Positions 9,617-16,709 of a stretch of DNA of 60,561 bases are shown here, piece by piece. The notes under the pieces were generated by a model. That model worked only from the letters and a program-made list of their open reading frames with translations. It did not search any database and was not told where the DNA came from. The position numbers and the translations under genes were made by a program. This DNA comes from Bacteroidaceae bacterium (GTDB lineage Bacteria; Bacteroidota; Bacteroidia; Bacteroidales; Bacteroidaceae). The stretch lies in the NCBI GenBank assembly GCA_017509605.1, contig JAFWPH010000011.1, forward strand, positions 1-60,561, written 5' to 3'. How positions within the stretch are numbered: position 1 is the stretch's first letter; each line of letters opens with the position of its first letter.

Positions 9617-11386
9617 TTATATCGGTCTTGTCACCTCATAAAGCCATTCCCTGGTGTCGTTGTCGAGATGCGGGGCCAGCTTGTCGTAGACCATTTGCTG
9701 GTAATCGTTAAACCACAACTTCTCGTCGTGCTGCAGCATATCGACCACAATAGGACATGTGAGAATGGGGCATAATGTGAGTTGTTGGAATTTGTAGTAA
9801 GGTCCGAAGGTGACTCCTTCTTGGTCTTCGACCACAAGCATGGTGTTCTCATGTCTGACTCCATGGCTGTCGGTGATATAGATGCCAGGCTCGTCGGTGA
9901 TGGTCATAGATGGCAGCAGTGGGGTAGGCATGTAGTTCATGCGGAACTGGTGGGGACCCTCATGGACGTTCATGAACGACCCTACACCATGTCCTGTGCC
10001 ATGCAGGTAGTTGATGCCGTATTCCCACATCGGAGTGCGAGCCAGACAGTCCAGTTGGCTTCCATAAGTTCCTCTGGGGAAATGTGCTCTGGCAAGATTG
10101 ATAAATCCTCTGAGCACCAGGGTGTAGTCGCGCCGTTCCTGATCGGTAAGTGGCCCCAAAGGCAATGTTCGCGTGATGTCGGTGGTGCCGTCCTGATATT
10201 GTCCGCCAGAGTCGCAGAGCAGCAGTCCTTTGGGTAATACAGGGATGTCGGTTGCGGGTGTGGGCTCATAGTGCACAATGGCTCCATGGCCCGCGTATCC
10301 CATGATGGTGGCGAAGCTTGGACCGCGGAAGAGTGGTTGCTGAGCCCTGAGCGACGTGAGTTTCGCCTCTAAGGTCAATTCCGTCTGCCCTCCTTCTTTC
10401 ACTGCCTGCAGAGCCCATTTCATCCATTTCACCATTGCGATGCCGTCCTTGAGCATGGCACTGTGATATCCTTTTATTTCTGTCTCGTTCTTCATGATTT
10501 TCATGGTTGAGACAGGACAGGCTGCCAGCACGGGATGTGAGATGCAAGCAAACACCCCATAATTGGTCTTTGCGGGCTCGATTTGTATGCTCTTGTCCAT
10601 ACCTTTAAGGTCGGTCCCGATATCATCGTAATCTCTTATTTCCACACCTTCTGAGTCGAGGTAGTCAAGTACCTCCTTGGTGAGTTTGAAGTGTTTGGTG
10701 TAAAGAGTGACGTTGTTGTCGCAAATGAGCAGATAACTCACGAACACCGGATTGTATTCAATGTCGTTGCCTCGAAGGTTGAGGGTCCATGCCACTTCAT
10801 CGAGCATGGAGACCAGCAGGCCCTGGGCCTTGTTCTTGTGGTAAGCCTTCCGTATTCTATCCACTTTGCTGGTAGTGCTTTCGCCCGCCAGTTCAAGTGG
10901 TTGTATGAACACTTCCTCAGTGGGTAAAGCGGGACGGTCGGTCCAGATGGTGTTGTAAGGGTCGATATCGGTGCGTAAGCTCAGCCCATACTCAGCCAGT
11001 TCCTTTTCGAGGGTCTGAACCGACTCCACGGTGTTGGTCCATCCATCCACGCCTACACATCCGCCTTCGGCCACTCGCTGTCCAATCCATTCGCTGACGG
11101 ATGGAGTGCCTTCGATTTTGTCCTTTTGGAGTGTGTAGCCTGTCCCTTTGAGTTGGTCGGCAGCCTGAAGGAAATAGCGTGAGTCCGTCCAAAGCGCGGC
11201 GTCATGCATGGTGACTACAGCAGTGCCTGCAGAGCCATTGAAACCAGATATCCATTCCCTGGAATACCATCTTGCAGGCACATATTCTCCTGAGTGAGGA
11301 TCGGTGCTGGGGGTGATGAAAGCGTCTATTTTGTTCTCTTTCATCAACTGACGCAAAGCGTCAACATGTTTCATTGTGTCGTTCAT
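9617..11386 (-). CDS. pepP: Xaa-Pro aminopeptidase (M24B, long three-domain form)
   Basis: It removes N-terminal residues preceding proline. The 589-residue product has two creatinase-like N-terminal domains (about 1-310) and a C-terminal pita-bread M24 domain. Metal ligands are visible in LLCDSGGQYQDGTTDITRT (two Asp), HGTGHGVGSFMNVHEGPH (His), ITDEPGIY (Glu) and RHENTMLVVE (Glu). The cytoplasmic long form resembles eukaryotic XPNPEP1. I chose the ATG at 11386 (MNDTMKHVDALRQLM) because the longer frame from 11434 runs through the promoter; MKHVDAL at 11374 is also possible. Confidence 0.93.
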   Translation of the reverse strand: MNDTMKHVDALRQLMKENKIDAFITPSTDPHSGEYVPARWYSREWISGFNGSAGTAVVTMHDAALWTDSRYFLQAADQLKGTGYTLQKDKIEGTPSVSEWIGQRVAEGGCVGVDGWTNTVESVQTLEKELAEYGLSLRTDIDPYNTIWTDRPALPTEEVFIQPLELAGESTTSKVDRIRKAYHKNKAQGLLVSMLDEVAWTLNLRGNDIEYNPVFVSYLLICDNNVTLYTKHFKLTKEVLDYLDSEGVEIRDYDDIGTDLKGMDKSIQIEPAKTNYGVFACISHPVLAACPVSTMKIMKNETEIKGYHSAMLKDGIAMVKWMKWALQAVKEGGQTELTLEAKLTSLRAQQPLFRGPSFATIMGYAGHGAIVHYEPTPATDIPVLPKGLLLCDSGGQYQDGTTDITRTLPLGPLTDQERRDYTLVLRGFINLARAHFPRGTYGSQLDCLARTPMWEYGINYLHGTGHGVGSFMNVHEGPHQFRMNYMPTPLLPSMTITDEPGIYITDSHGVRHENTMLVVEDQEGVTFGPYYKFQQLTLCPILTCPIVVDMLQHDEKLWFNDYQQMVYDKLAPHLDNDTREWLYEVTRPI

Positions 11387-11412
11387 GTCGTTGTTTTTTT
11401 TTGTTTCTGAGG

Positions 11413-11420
11413 CAAAGTTA
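11413..11420 (-). promoter_or_regulatory. pepP promoter -7 element
   Basis: TAACTTTG on the minus strand lies about 27 bases before the chosen start codon. No clear TTTG is seen at -33. Confidence 0.55.
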
Positions 11421-11474
11421 GTATTTTTTTGCACGTTTTTTGCTGAATATCGAGAAATGTTTGAACAAATATAT

Positions 11475-11482
11475 TATCTTTG
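11475..11482 (+). promoter_or_regulatory. mdh promoter -7 element
   Basis: TATCTTTG matches TAnnTTTG. No TTTG lies at the usual distance; the nearest is only 11 bases upstream. It precedes the structured leader at 11495. Confidence 0.5.
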
Positions 11483-11494
11483 CAATATAAAAGC

Positions 11495-11556
11495 GAGGAA
11501 AGGCCAAACAGCCTTGGGCTTTTGGCGTGAATCCATTCTTTCACGACCTTTTCCTC
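11495..11556 (+). promoter_or_regulatory. Structured 5' leader of mdh (predicted three-way junction)
   Basis: GAGGAAAGG (11495-11503) can pair with CCTTTTCCTC (11547-11556) with one bulge. Inside it lie two hairpins: CCAAA-C-AGCC / GGCT-TTTGG (11504-11525, loop TTG) and CGTGAA / TTCACG (11526-11545). The element lies between the mdh promoter and its start codon, 54 bases before the ATG. I recognise no known RNA family. Confidence 0.5.
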
Positions 11557-11610
11557 CTTGATGTAGCAGCAATGCTGAACATTATTATCTAACATTAAAA
11601 TAAACAAATT

Positions 11611-12609
11611 ATGGGATTCCTAACAGACGAGAAACTCGTTATTGTTGGTGCCGGTGGCGCTATCGGCTCAACTATGGTACAAACAGCTTTGACAATGAAG
11701 CTGACTCCGAATGTTTGCCTTTACGATGTCTATGCACCTGGCATGGAAGGCGTGATGGAAGAAATGTTCCACTGTGGTTATGACGGTGTGAACTTGACTG
11801 CAACCACAAATGTGGCTGAGGCATTTAAAGACGCCAAGTACATCATTTCATCAGGTGGTGCTCCACGTAAGGCAGGTATGACCCGCGAAGACCTCCTTGC
11901 TGGCAACTGTAAGATCGCAGAGGAGCTGGGTAAGGACATCAAAACCTATTGCCCGGATGTGAAGCATGTGATCATCATCTTCAACCCTGCTGACCTCACA
12001 GGTCTGGTTACCCTCCTTTATTCAGGTTTGAAGCCAGGTCAGGTCACTACACTCGCCGCCCTTGATTCCACTCGTTTACAGAGTGCGATTGCCAAGAAGT
12101 TTGGTGTGAAGCAGTATGAGGTGACAGGTTGTGCCACATACGGTGGTCATGGTGAGCAGATGGCAGTGTTTGGCTCGGCCGTGAAGGTTGCAGGCAAGCC
12201 TTTGACCGAACTCATTGGCACTCCCGCTTGCACTCAGGAAGACTGGGAGCAGCTGAAAGTGGATGTGACTAAGGGCGGTGCAAAGATTATCGAGCTCCGC
12301 GGACGCAGCTCATGGCAGAGTCCTGCTTACTGCTCGGTTGAGATGATTCGCGCGGTCATGGGAGGAGAGCCTTTCCGCTGGCCAGCTGGCACGTATGTGT
12401 CGAACGACAAATACGACCACATCATGATGGCCATGGACACCAACCTGGGCACTGACGGCTGCACCTACAAGATGCCAAAGGGAACAGCAGAGGAACTTGC
12501 CAAACTTGACGCCTCTTACGAACATCTCTGCAAGATGCGTGATGAATTGGTGACCCTCAACATCATTCCACCAATTGCTGAGTGGAAAGCCATCAACCCG
12601 AACTTGTGA
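11611..12609 (+). CDS. mdh: Malate dehydrogenase
   Basis: It interconverts malate and oxaloacetate with NAD; in Bacteroidales it works in the reductive branch from PEP to succinate. The 332-residue product has the Rossmann loop GAGGAIGS (residues 13-20), a substrate-binding arginine loop with PRKAGMTRE, FNPADLTG, and the catalytic histidine in TYGGHGEQM. It belongs to the LDH/MDH superfamily as found in Bacteroidetes. It stands alone between the divergent pepP gene and a terminator and has an unusual structured leader. Confidence 0.92.
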   Translation: MGFLTDEKLVIVGAGGAIGSTMVQTALTMKLTPNVCLYDVYAPGMEGVMEEMFHCGYDGVNLTATTNVAEAFKDAKYIISSGGAPRKAGMTREDLLAGNCKIAEELGKDIKTYCPDVKHVIIIFNPADLTGLVTLLYSGLKPGQVTTLAALDSTRLQSAIAKKFGVKQYEVTGCATYGGHGEQMAVFGSAVKVAGKPLTELIGTPACTQEDWEQLKVDVTKGGAKIIELRGRSSWQSPAYCSVEMIRAVMGGEPFRWPAGTYVSNDKYDHIMMAMDTNLGTDGCTYKMPKGTAEELAKLDASYEHLCKMRDELVTLNIIPPIAEWKAINPNL

Positions 12610-12629
12610 TCTTGATACAAGATGAACCG

Positions 12630-12665
12630 AAGGGGTCCTGCTGTATTCTGCAGGGCCCCTTTTTC
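12630..12665 (+). terminator. Rho-independent terminator after mdh
   Basis: A 12-bp stem with one G-T pair (12630-12641 with 12650-12661) has an 8-base loop and is followed by a T run. Confidence 0.9.
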
Positions 12666-12760
12666 GCTCCTTTCATCTACTGATGAAACACGTTTTTATA
12701 TAAATGTAACCCCTTGTTCATATTTTTCCCCCATTGTGCGTTTAAATCAATGTTTTTGAA

Positions 12761-12768
12761 TAACTTTG
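12761..12768 (+). promoter_or_regulatory. Promoter -7 element of the xylanase gene
   Basis: TAACTTTG lies 46 bases before the GH10 start codon. The -33 box is poor, which could mean the promoter needs an activator. Confidence 0.55.
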
Positions 12769-12813
12769 CCAAAGGCAACCTTTCTTAAATAACTCAAATT
12801 AAACCAATCATAA

Positions 12814-15501
12814 ATGATGAGAAAAATGAACTTTACCGCATTTCGCGGACACATTTTGGCAGCAGCACTTGTTGTCGCAGGGTTAGTGTCCCCTGGGAAA
12901 GCCTGTGCGCAACTGTCGTCGAATCCCGACAAGTTTTTGGGAAATATCACCACAAGTTATAATGTGGATTTTGGTAACGAAAAGTATTACACGCTTTGGA
13001 ACCAGATTACCTGCGAAAACGAATCGAAGTGGTCGTCGATAGAAGGGTCACGTCGTGGTAGTTTTAACTTTGATGGTAGTGACAGGGCCTACAACTATGC
13101 CCGTCAGCATGGTTTCCCTTTCAAGTTCCATTGCCTAATATGGGGTGCCCAATATCCCGGATGGTTGGACAATCTTTCCACAAGCGAGCAGTATAAGGCC
13201 ATTGTGGAATGGATGGATGCACTGAAAAAGCACTATCCTAACATGGAAATGATTGATGTGGTCAATGAGGCCGTCGCCGGTCATCAGCCAGCTCCCTACA
13301 AGGCAGCTCTTGGCGGTGACGGGAAAACTGGCTACGATTGGATCATCAAGGCTTTCGAGATGGCTCATGAACGCTGGCCTGATGCCATTCTTATCTATAA
13401 TGACTATAACACATTCCAGTGGCAGCGTTCCCAGTTTATCGACCTTGTTCGCACCCTTCGCGACGCAGGCGCTCCCATTGATGCTTATGGATGCCAGAGC
13501 CATGACCTCACCGACATGAACGTGAACGATTTCAAGTCGGCGATGCGCGAGATCCAGACAGCGCTGAAGATACCGATGTACAGTACAGAATATGACATTG
13601 GCACCACTGACGACAACCTTCAGTTACAACGCTACAAAGAGCAGATTCCGTACATGTGGGAGTCAGACTATTGTGCGGGCATCACGCTGTGGGGATATAT
13701 CTATGGTCGTACTTGGACAACAGATGGTAACTCTGGTCTTATCCGTGATGGTAAAGATCGTCCCGCCATGGCTTGGTTGCGTGAATATATGGCGAGTGAT
13801 GCTGCCAAGAATGCCAAAAGCCCCTTCCCTGGCATGAAGAAAGAGGCTTCAGTATATGTGAAACCAGCAGCGCTCAGCGTAACATATAATGAACCGGTTC
13901 CAATCACCGTCAATGCTCGTCTGAGAACCAAGACCATTGATCATATCGACCTTTATGTCAACAACAAGTTGGTGACTACAATGACTGAGGCACCATACGA
14001 GACAGAATACACTCCCACGACATTGGGTAAATTCAACCTTAAAGCTGTGGTGACAGCCACCGACGGTACTACATACGAGCGTCTGTCGGCCTTCACCGCC
14101 TATAAACCCCGTGAGCCATATAAGGGCACAATAGAGATTCCCGGGACTCTCCAAGCCGAGAACTTCGACTCTGGTGCAGAGGGCATGACCTTCCATGACT
14201 CTGACTCTAACTCTGAAGGCGGAACATCTTACCGCAGTGGCGTCGGTGGCGTGGATATCGTCACAGGTAACGGTGGTTATGCCATTGGCTATACGGTGAC
14301 TGGAGAATGGTTGGAATACACCGTGGATGTGAAAGAGGCGGGAGTCTATTCCTACGACGCTACAGTGTCGTCAGGTGCCCAGAACTCTTCCATCAGTCTT
14401 TCTCTCAGCGGGGAAGATGGTTTGACTGAACTTACACCGACTTTGCCTGTGCCATGTGTCAGGGAGAACAATTGGGACAATTACCGCACCGTCCATGGAC
14501 GTCTGCTCGTACCGCTCCAGGAAGGAAAGCAGGTGATCAGACTTAATATCACTGGTGGCAACTGTAATATTGACCGAATCGTATTCAAGCATGTGGAAAT
14601 TGACGAGAGCATCAAGATCGCCATCTCAGCAGACCCCGCTCCAGCAACAGTCAGCACCAACACAACCATCAAAGTTAATGCTTCATCGTCCACCAGCAGC
14701 ATAGCAGAGGTGAAGTTGTACCTCGACAATGTGTTACAGCGCTCATTGAGCGAAGAACCATTTGAGTACACCTATCGCCCCACAGCCAAAGGCACTTACC
14801 GCTTCACGGCAGAGGCAATCGACGCCGAAGGAAAAGTGTCGAAATTCGCTACCTACAACTTAGTGGTCAACAACAAACGTACGGGACACAAGGGCGTAAT
14901 AGAGATTCCGGGCATATTCGAGGCTGAGGACTTCGACCGTGGTGGCGAGGGATTCACCTTCCATGACCAGGACGCCAAAGATGAGGAGAACAATAAATAC
15001 CGTACGGACAACGAGGGTGTAGATATCGTCAAGTCTGGCAGTGGTTATGTGATTGGCTACACAGCTGTCGGCGAGTGGCTGGAATACTCAATCAATGTGA
15101 CTGTACCTGGCACCTATTCATACGAGGCTACAGTATCATCCGGTGTAACGGGTTCAGGCTTCACTATAGGTCTGGCTGACGGCAGTAAAGTGACCACTTT
15201 GGCACGTGTAAGTGTACCTCAAACAGGTAATAACAGTTGGGATACATATAGAGTGGTTAAGGGCACACTCAGTCGCGATCTTGAGATGGGTGAGCAGATC
15301 TTGCGCATCGGCATTACGGGCGCCAATGTGAATATCGACAAACTCGAACTGATTTGTACTGTTCCCAACGCCATTGATACTGTTGTGGATGATTCTGACG
15401 CTCATTCCCAAGGTGCCACCTACAACCTGATGGGTGTGAAGGTGGATGACAGTTATCGAGGCATCGTCATTCGCAATGGCAAGAAGATACTGTTGAAATA
15501 A
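12814..15501 (+). CDS. Endo-1,4-beta-xylanase (GH10) with two Ig-like/CBM6 units
   Basis: The 895-residue secreted enzyme has a signal peptide (to about residue 33) and a GH10 barrel at about 35-340. The acid/base Glu152 is in VVNEA and the nucleophile Glu259 in STEYDIG. Two repeats follow, each an Ig-like domain plus a CBM6: Ig at about 350-430, CBM6 at 445-590, Ig at 600-690, CBM6 at 705-850. The CBM6 modules share AENFDSGAEGMTFHD / AEDFDRGGEGFTFHD openings and GEWLEY. The end, GIVIRNGKKILLK, is the shared C-terminal tail. It should cut xylan outside the cell or at its surface. It stands alone, with no SusC/D genes nearby. Confidence 0.93.
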   Translation: MMRKMNFTAFRGHILAAALVVAGLVSPGKACAQLSSNPDKFLGNITTSYNVDFGNEKYYTLWNQITCENESKWSSIEGSRRGSFNFDGSDRAYNYARQHGFPFKFHCLIWGAQYPGWLDNLSTSEQYKAIVEWMDALKKHYPNMEMIDVVNEAVAGHQPAPYKAALGGDGKTGYDWIIKAFEMAHERWPDAILIYNDYNTFQWQRSQFIDLVRTLRDAGAPIDAYGCQSHDLTDMNVNDFKSAMREIQTALKIPMYSTEYDIGTTDDNLQLQRYKEQIPYMWESDYCAGITLWGYIYGRTWTTDGNSGLIRDGKDRPAMAWLREYMASDAAKNAKSPFPGMKKEASVYVKPAALSVTYNEPVPITVNARLRTKTIDHIDLYVNNKLVTTMTEAPYETEYTPTTLGKFNLKAVVTATDGTTYERLSAFTAYKPREPYKGTIEIPGTLQAENFDSGAEGMTFHDSDSNSEGGTSYRSGVGGVDIVTGNGGYAIGYTVTGEWLEYTVDVKEAGVYSYDATVSSGAQNSSISLSLSGEDGLTELTPTLPVPCVRENNWDNYRTVHGRLLVPLQEGKQVIRLNITGGNCNIDRIVFKHVEIDESIKIAISADPAPATVSTNTTIKVNASSSTSSIAEVKLYLDNVLQRSLSEEPFEYTYRPTAKGTYRFTAEAIDAEGKVSKFATYNLVVNNKRTGHKGVIEIPGIFEAEDFDRGGEGFTFHDQDAKDEENNKYRTDNEGVDIVKSGSGYVIGYTAVGEWLEYSINVTVPGTYSYEATVSSGVTGSGFTIGLADGSKVTTLARVSVPQTGNNSWDTYRVVKGTLSRDLEMGEQILRIGITGANVNIDKLELICTVPNAIDTVVDDSDAHSQGATYNLMGVKVDDSYRGIVIRNGKKILLK

Positions 15502-15534
15502 GATTTACGGTTGAAGTATTGAACAAAATCGAAG

Positions 15535-15570
15535 AAAAGTCCGGCCTAAGGAAAGAGGCCGGACTTTTTT
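15535..15570 (+). terminator. Rho-independent terminator after the xylanase gene
   Basis: A 13-bp stem (15535-15547 with 15556-15568), an 8-base loop and a run of T follow the GH10 stop codon by about 35 bases. Confidence 0.9.
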
Positions 15571-15693
15571 ATTTGTTGGCTGTTATGGGTATAATCAGTG
15601 CGGAGAATCACCGTAGAATAAGGAAAATGTCCTAAAATCAAATGTAAAAAGGAAAAAATGTAGCTGATAGTTGGCGTATTGGATAAAAAGTTG

Positions 15694-15701
15694 TAACTTT
15701 G
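15694..15701 (+). promoter_or_regulatory. tRNA-Val promoter -7 element
   Basis: TAACTTTG lies 15 bases before the mature tRNA 5' end; GTTG stands near the -33 position. Confidence 0.6.
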
Positions 15702-15716
15702 CCATGGTTTTAAAAA

Positions 15717-15794
15717 GGGCGCTTAGCTCAGCTGGTTCAGAGCGTCTGCCTTACAAGCAGAGGGTCGGCGGTTCGAATCCGTCAGCGCCCACCA
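15717..15794 (+). tRNA. tRNA-Val (anticodon UAC), CCA encoded
   Basis: The 78-base cloverleaf has a 7-bp acceptor stem GGGCGCT/AGCGCCC, D stem GCTC/GAGC, anticodon stem TCTGC/GCAGA with loop CTTACAA (anticodon TAC), and T stem GGCGG/CCGTC with TTCGAAT. The discriminator A and encoded CCA are at 15791-15794. It is a single tRNA gene with its own promoter. Confidence 0.97.
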
Positions 15795-15866
15795 GAGGGA
15801 AGCTGTAATGCTTCCTTTTTTTGATTATAGTTATCCTAAGTCAAATCACTTTAAGTAAATCGGTAT

Positions 15867-16364
15867 ATGAGAAAATGGCGATATTTGACCCCTGCTTTAG
15901 CTCTTATGCTGTTGACCATGTCATGCAAGGACAAATCCAAACCTGCAGGGTCTCATTCAAATCAAGTAGAACAAGTTGAAACTACCATTGCCCCAGAAAG
16001 CTATAGTGAGGATGCCGGGAATGTTGATTCAGAACTCAAAGTCTCAGATGGTAGTTCCACAGTCGAAGGACATTCCGATAACCTGAAGACTTCCAATCAA
16101 CAGAAAGAAGAAAAGTTCAGAGGTGTTGAGTCTGACTTGCGTGATTTCTCTGACACACCGGAATCATCCAAAAAGGAAGCCCTGAGGGAAATAGCCAGAA
16201 ATCAGGATGAGTTGCAGGCCATCGCTTTCAATGGTAAGTCTGACTTTAAGAAAGCCGAGGGATTGGCCAGAAAGATCTCCTCGCTGTTTGCCTCGATAGG
16301 TGCCAAAGAAGAGTCTGCCCGTTGGCTTCAGACAGCAGAGACCTACCATAAGCAGTCGAAGTAA
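15867..16364 (+). CDS. Small lipoprotein of unknown function
   Basis: The 165-residue product has a lipoprotein signal, MRKWRYLTPALALMLLTMSC, with Cys20 as the likely lipidated residue. The mature part is hydrophilic and Ser/Glu/Lys-rich. Residues 80-165 look helical (LRDFSDTPESSKKEALREI...), ending in a weakly TPR-like segment. It starts 72 bases after the tRNA and may share its transcript. No family is recognised. Confidence 0.8.
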   Translation: MRKWRYLTPALALMLLTMSCKDKSKPAGSHSNQVEQVETTIAPESYSEDAGNVDSELKVSDGSSTVEGHSDNLKTSNQQKEEKFRGVESDLRDFSDTPESSKKEALREIARNQDELQAIAFNGKSDFKKAEGLARKISSLFASIGAKEESARWLQTAETYHKQSK

Positions 16365-16401
16365 TGTAATAGGGTTATGGTTGAGTAGGGTTATAAAAAA
16401 G

Positions 16402-16435
16402 GAAGGGATGCTCCACAATGGGGCATCCCTTCTTT
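16402..16435. terminator. Bidirectional terminator between the lipoprotein and peptide genes
   Basis: A 13-bp stem (16402-16414 with 16420-16432, one G-T pair, loop ACAAT) has TTT on the plus side. On the minus side it is followed by TTTTTT (the A run at 16395-16400). It can end the lipoprotein transcript and, more strongly, the minus-strand transcript carrying the peptide gene at 16479. Confidence 0.85.
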
Positions 16436-16478
16436 CTGATTATTGATTGTTATGTGAAATCATGCATGGACGTGGGCT

Positions 16479-16640
16479 TTACCACAGGTTGCCCCAAGTC
16501 TTTTCCTCACGTTGGTTACCGTACATATCACCTACTTCCTCACCATCATCATCTGTAGGCAGTGAAGCTGGCAAAAGAATGCTCTGTTCTGTTACGATAT
16601 CTTCGACATCGAACCAAGGTGTCTCATATTGTTTTTTCAT
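16479..16640 (-). CDS. Small WGNLW peptide gene (53 residues)
   Basis: This short frame starts MKKQYETPWFDVEDI and ends EEKTWGNLW. It has no signal peptide, is acidic, and has no recognised domain. Support for its being real comes from a second gene at 56205-56393 that shares the opening (MKK-x-Y-x-TP) and the exact ending WGNLW, in the same position after a secreted protein with an NGKK tail. The start at 16640 matches the paralogue; an ATG two codons upstream (16646) is possible. It lies 58 bases after the 899-residue gene and ends before a strong terminator, so cotranscription is likely. The function is unknown. Confidence 0.72.
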   Translation of the reverse strand: MKKQYETPWFDVEDIVTEQSILLPASLPTDDDGEEVGDMYGNQREEKTWGNLW

Positions 16641-16681
16641 ATCCATTTCAGTTTACTTGCATTAATACTGGTTGATAAAAA

Positions 16682-16709
16682 CTATTGGCTAAGAACGCCT
16701 ATCTAACAA
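16682..16709. repeat. Degenerate 7-bp repeat tract at a stop codon
   Basis: Four 7-base units can be read, three beginning with CTA (16682, 16689, 16703; TAG on the minus strand). The tract covers the TAG stop of the 899-residue gene (16699-16701). It is much weaker than the tracts at 45667, 48107 and 56422 and is reported because it stands in the same position. Confidence 0.4.
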
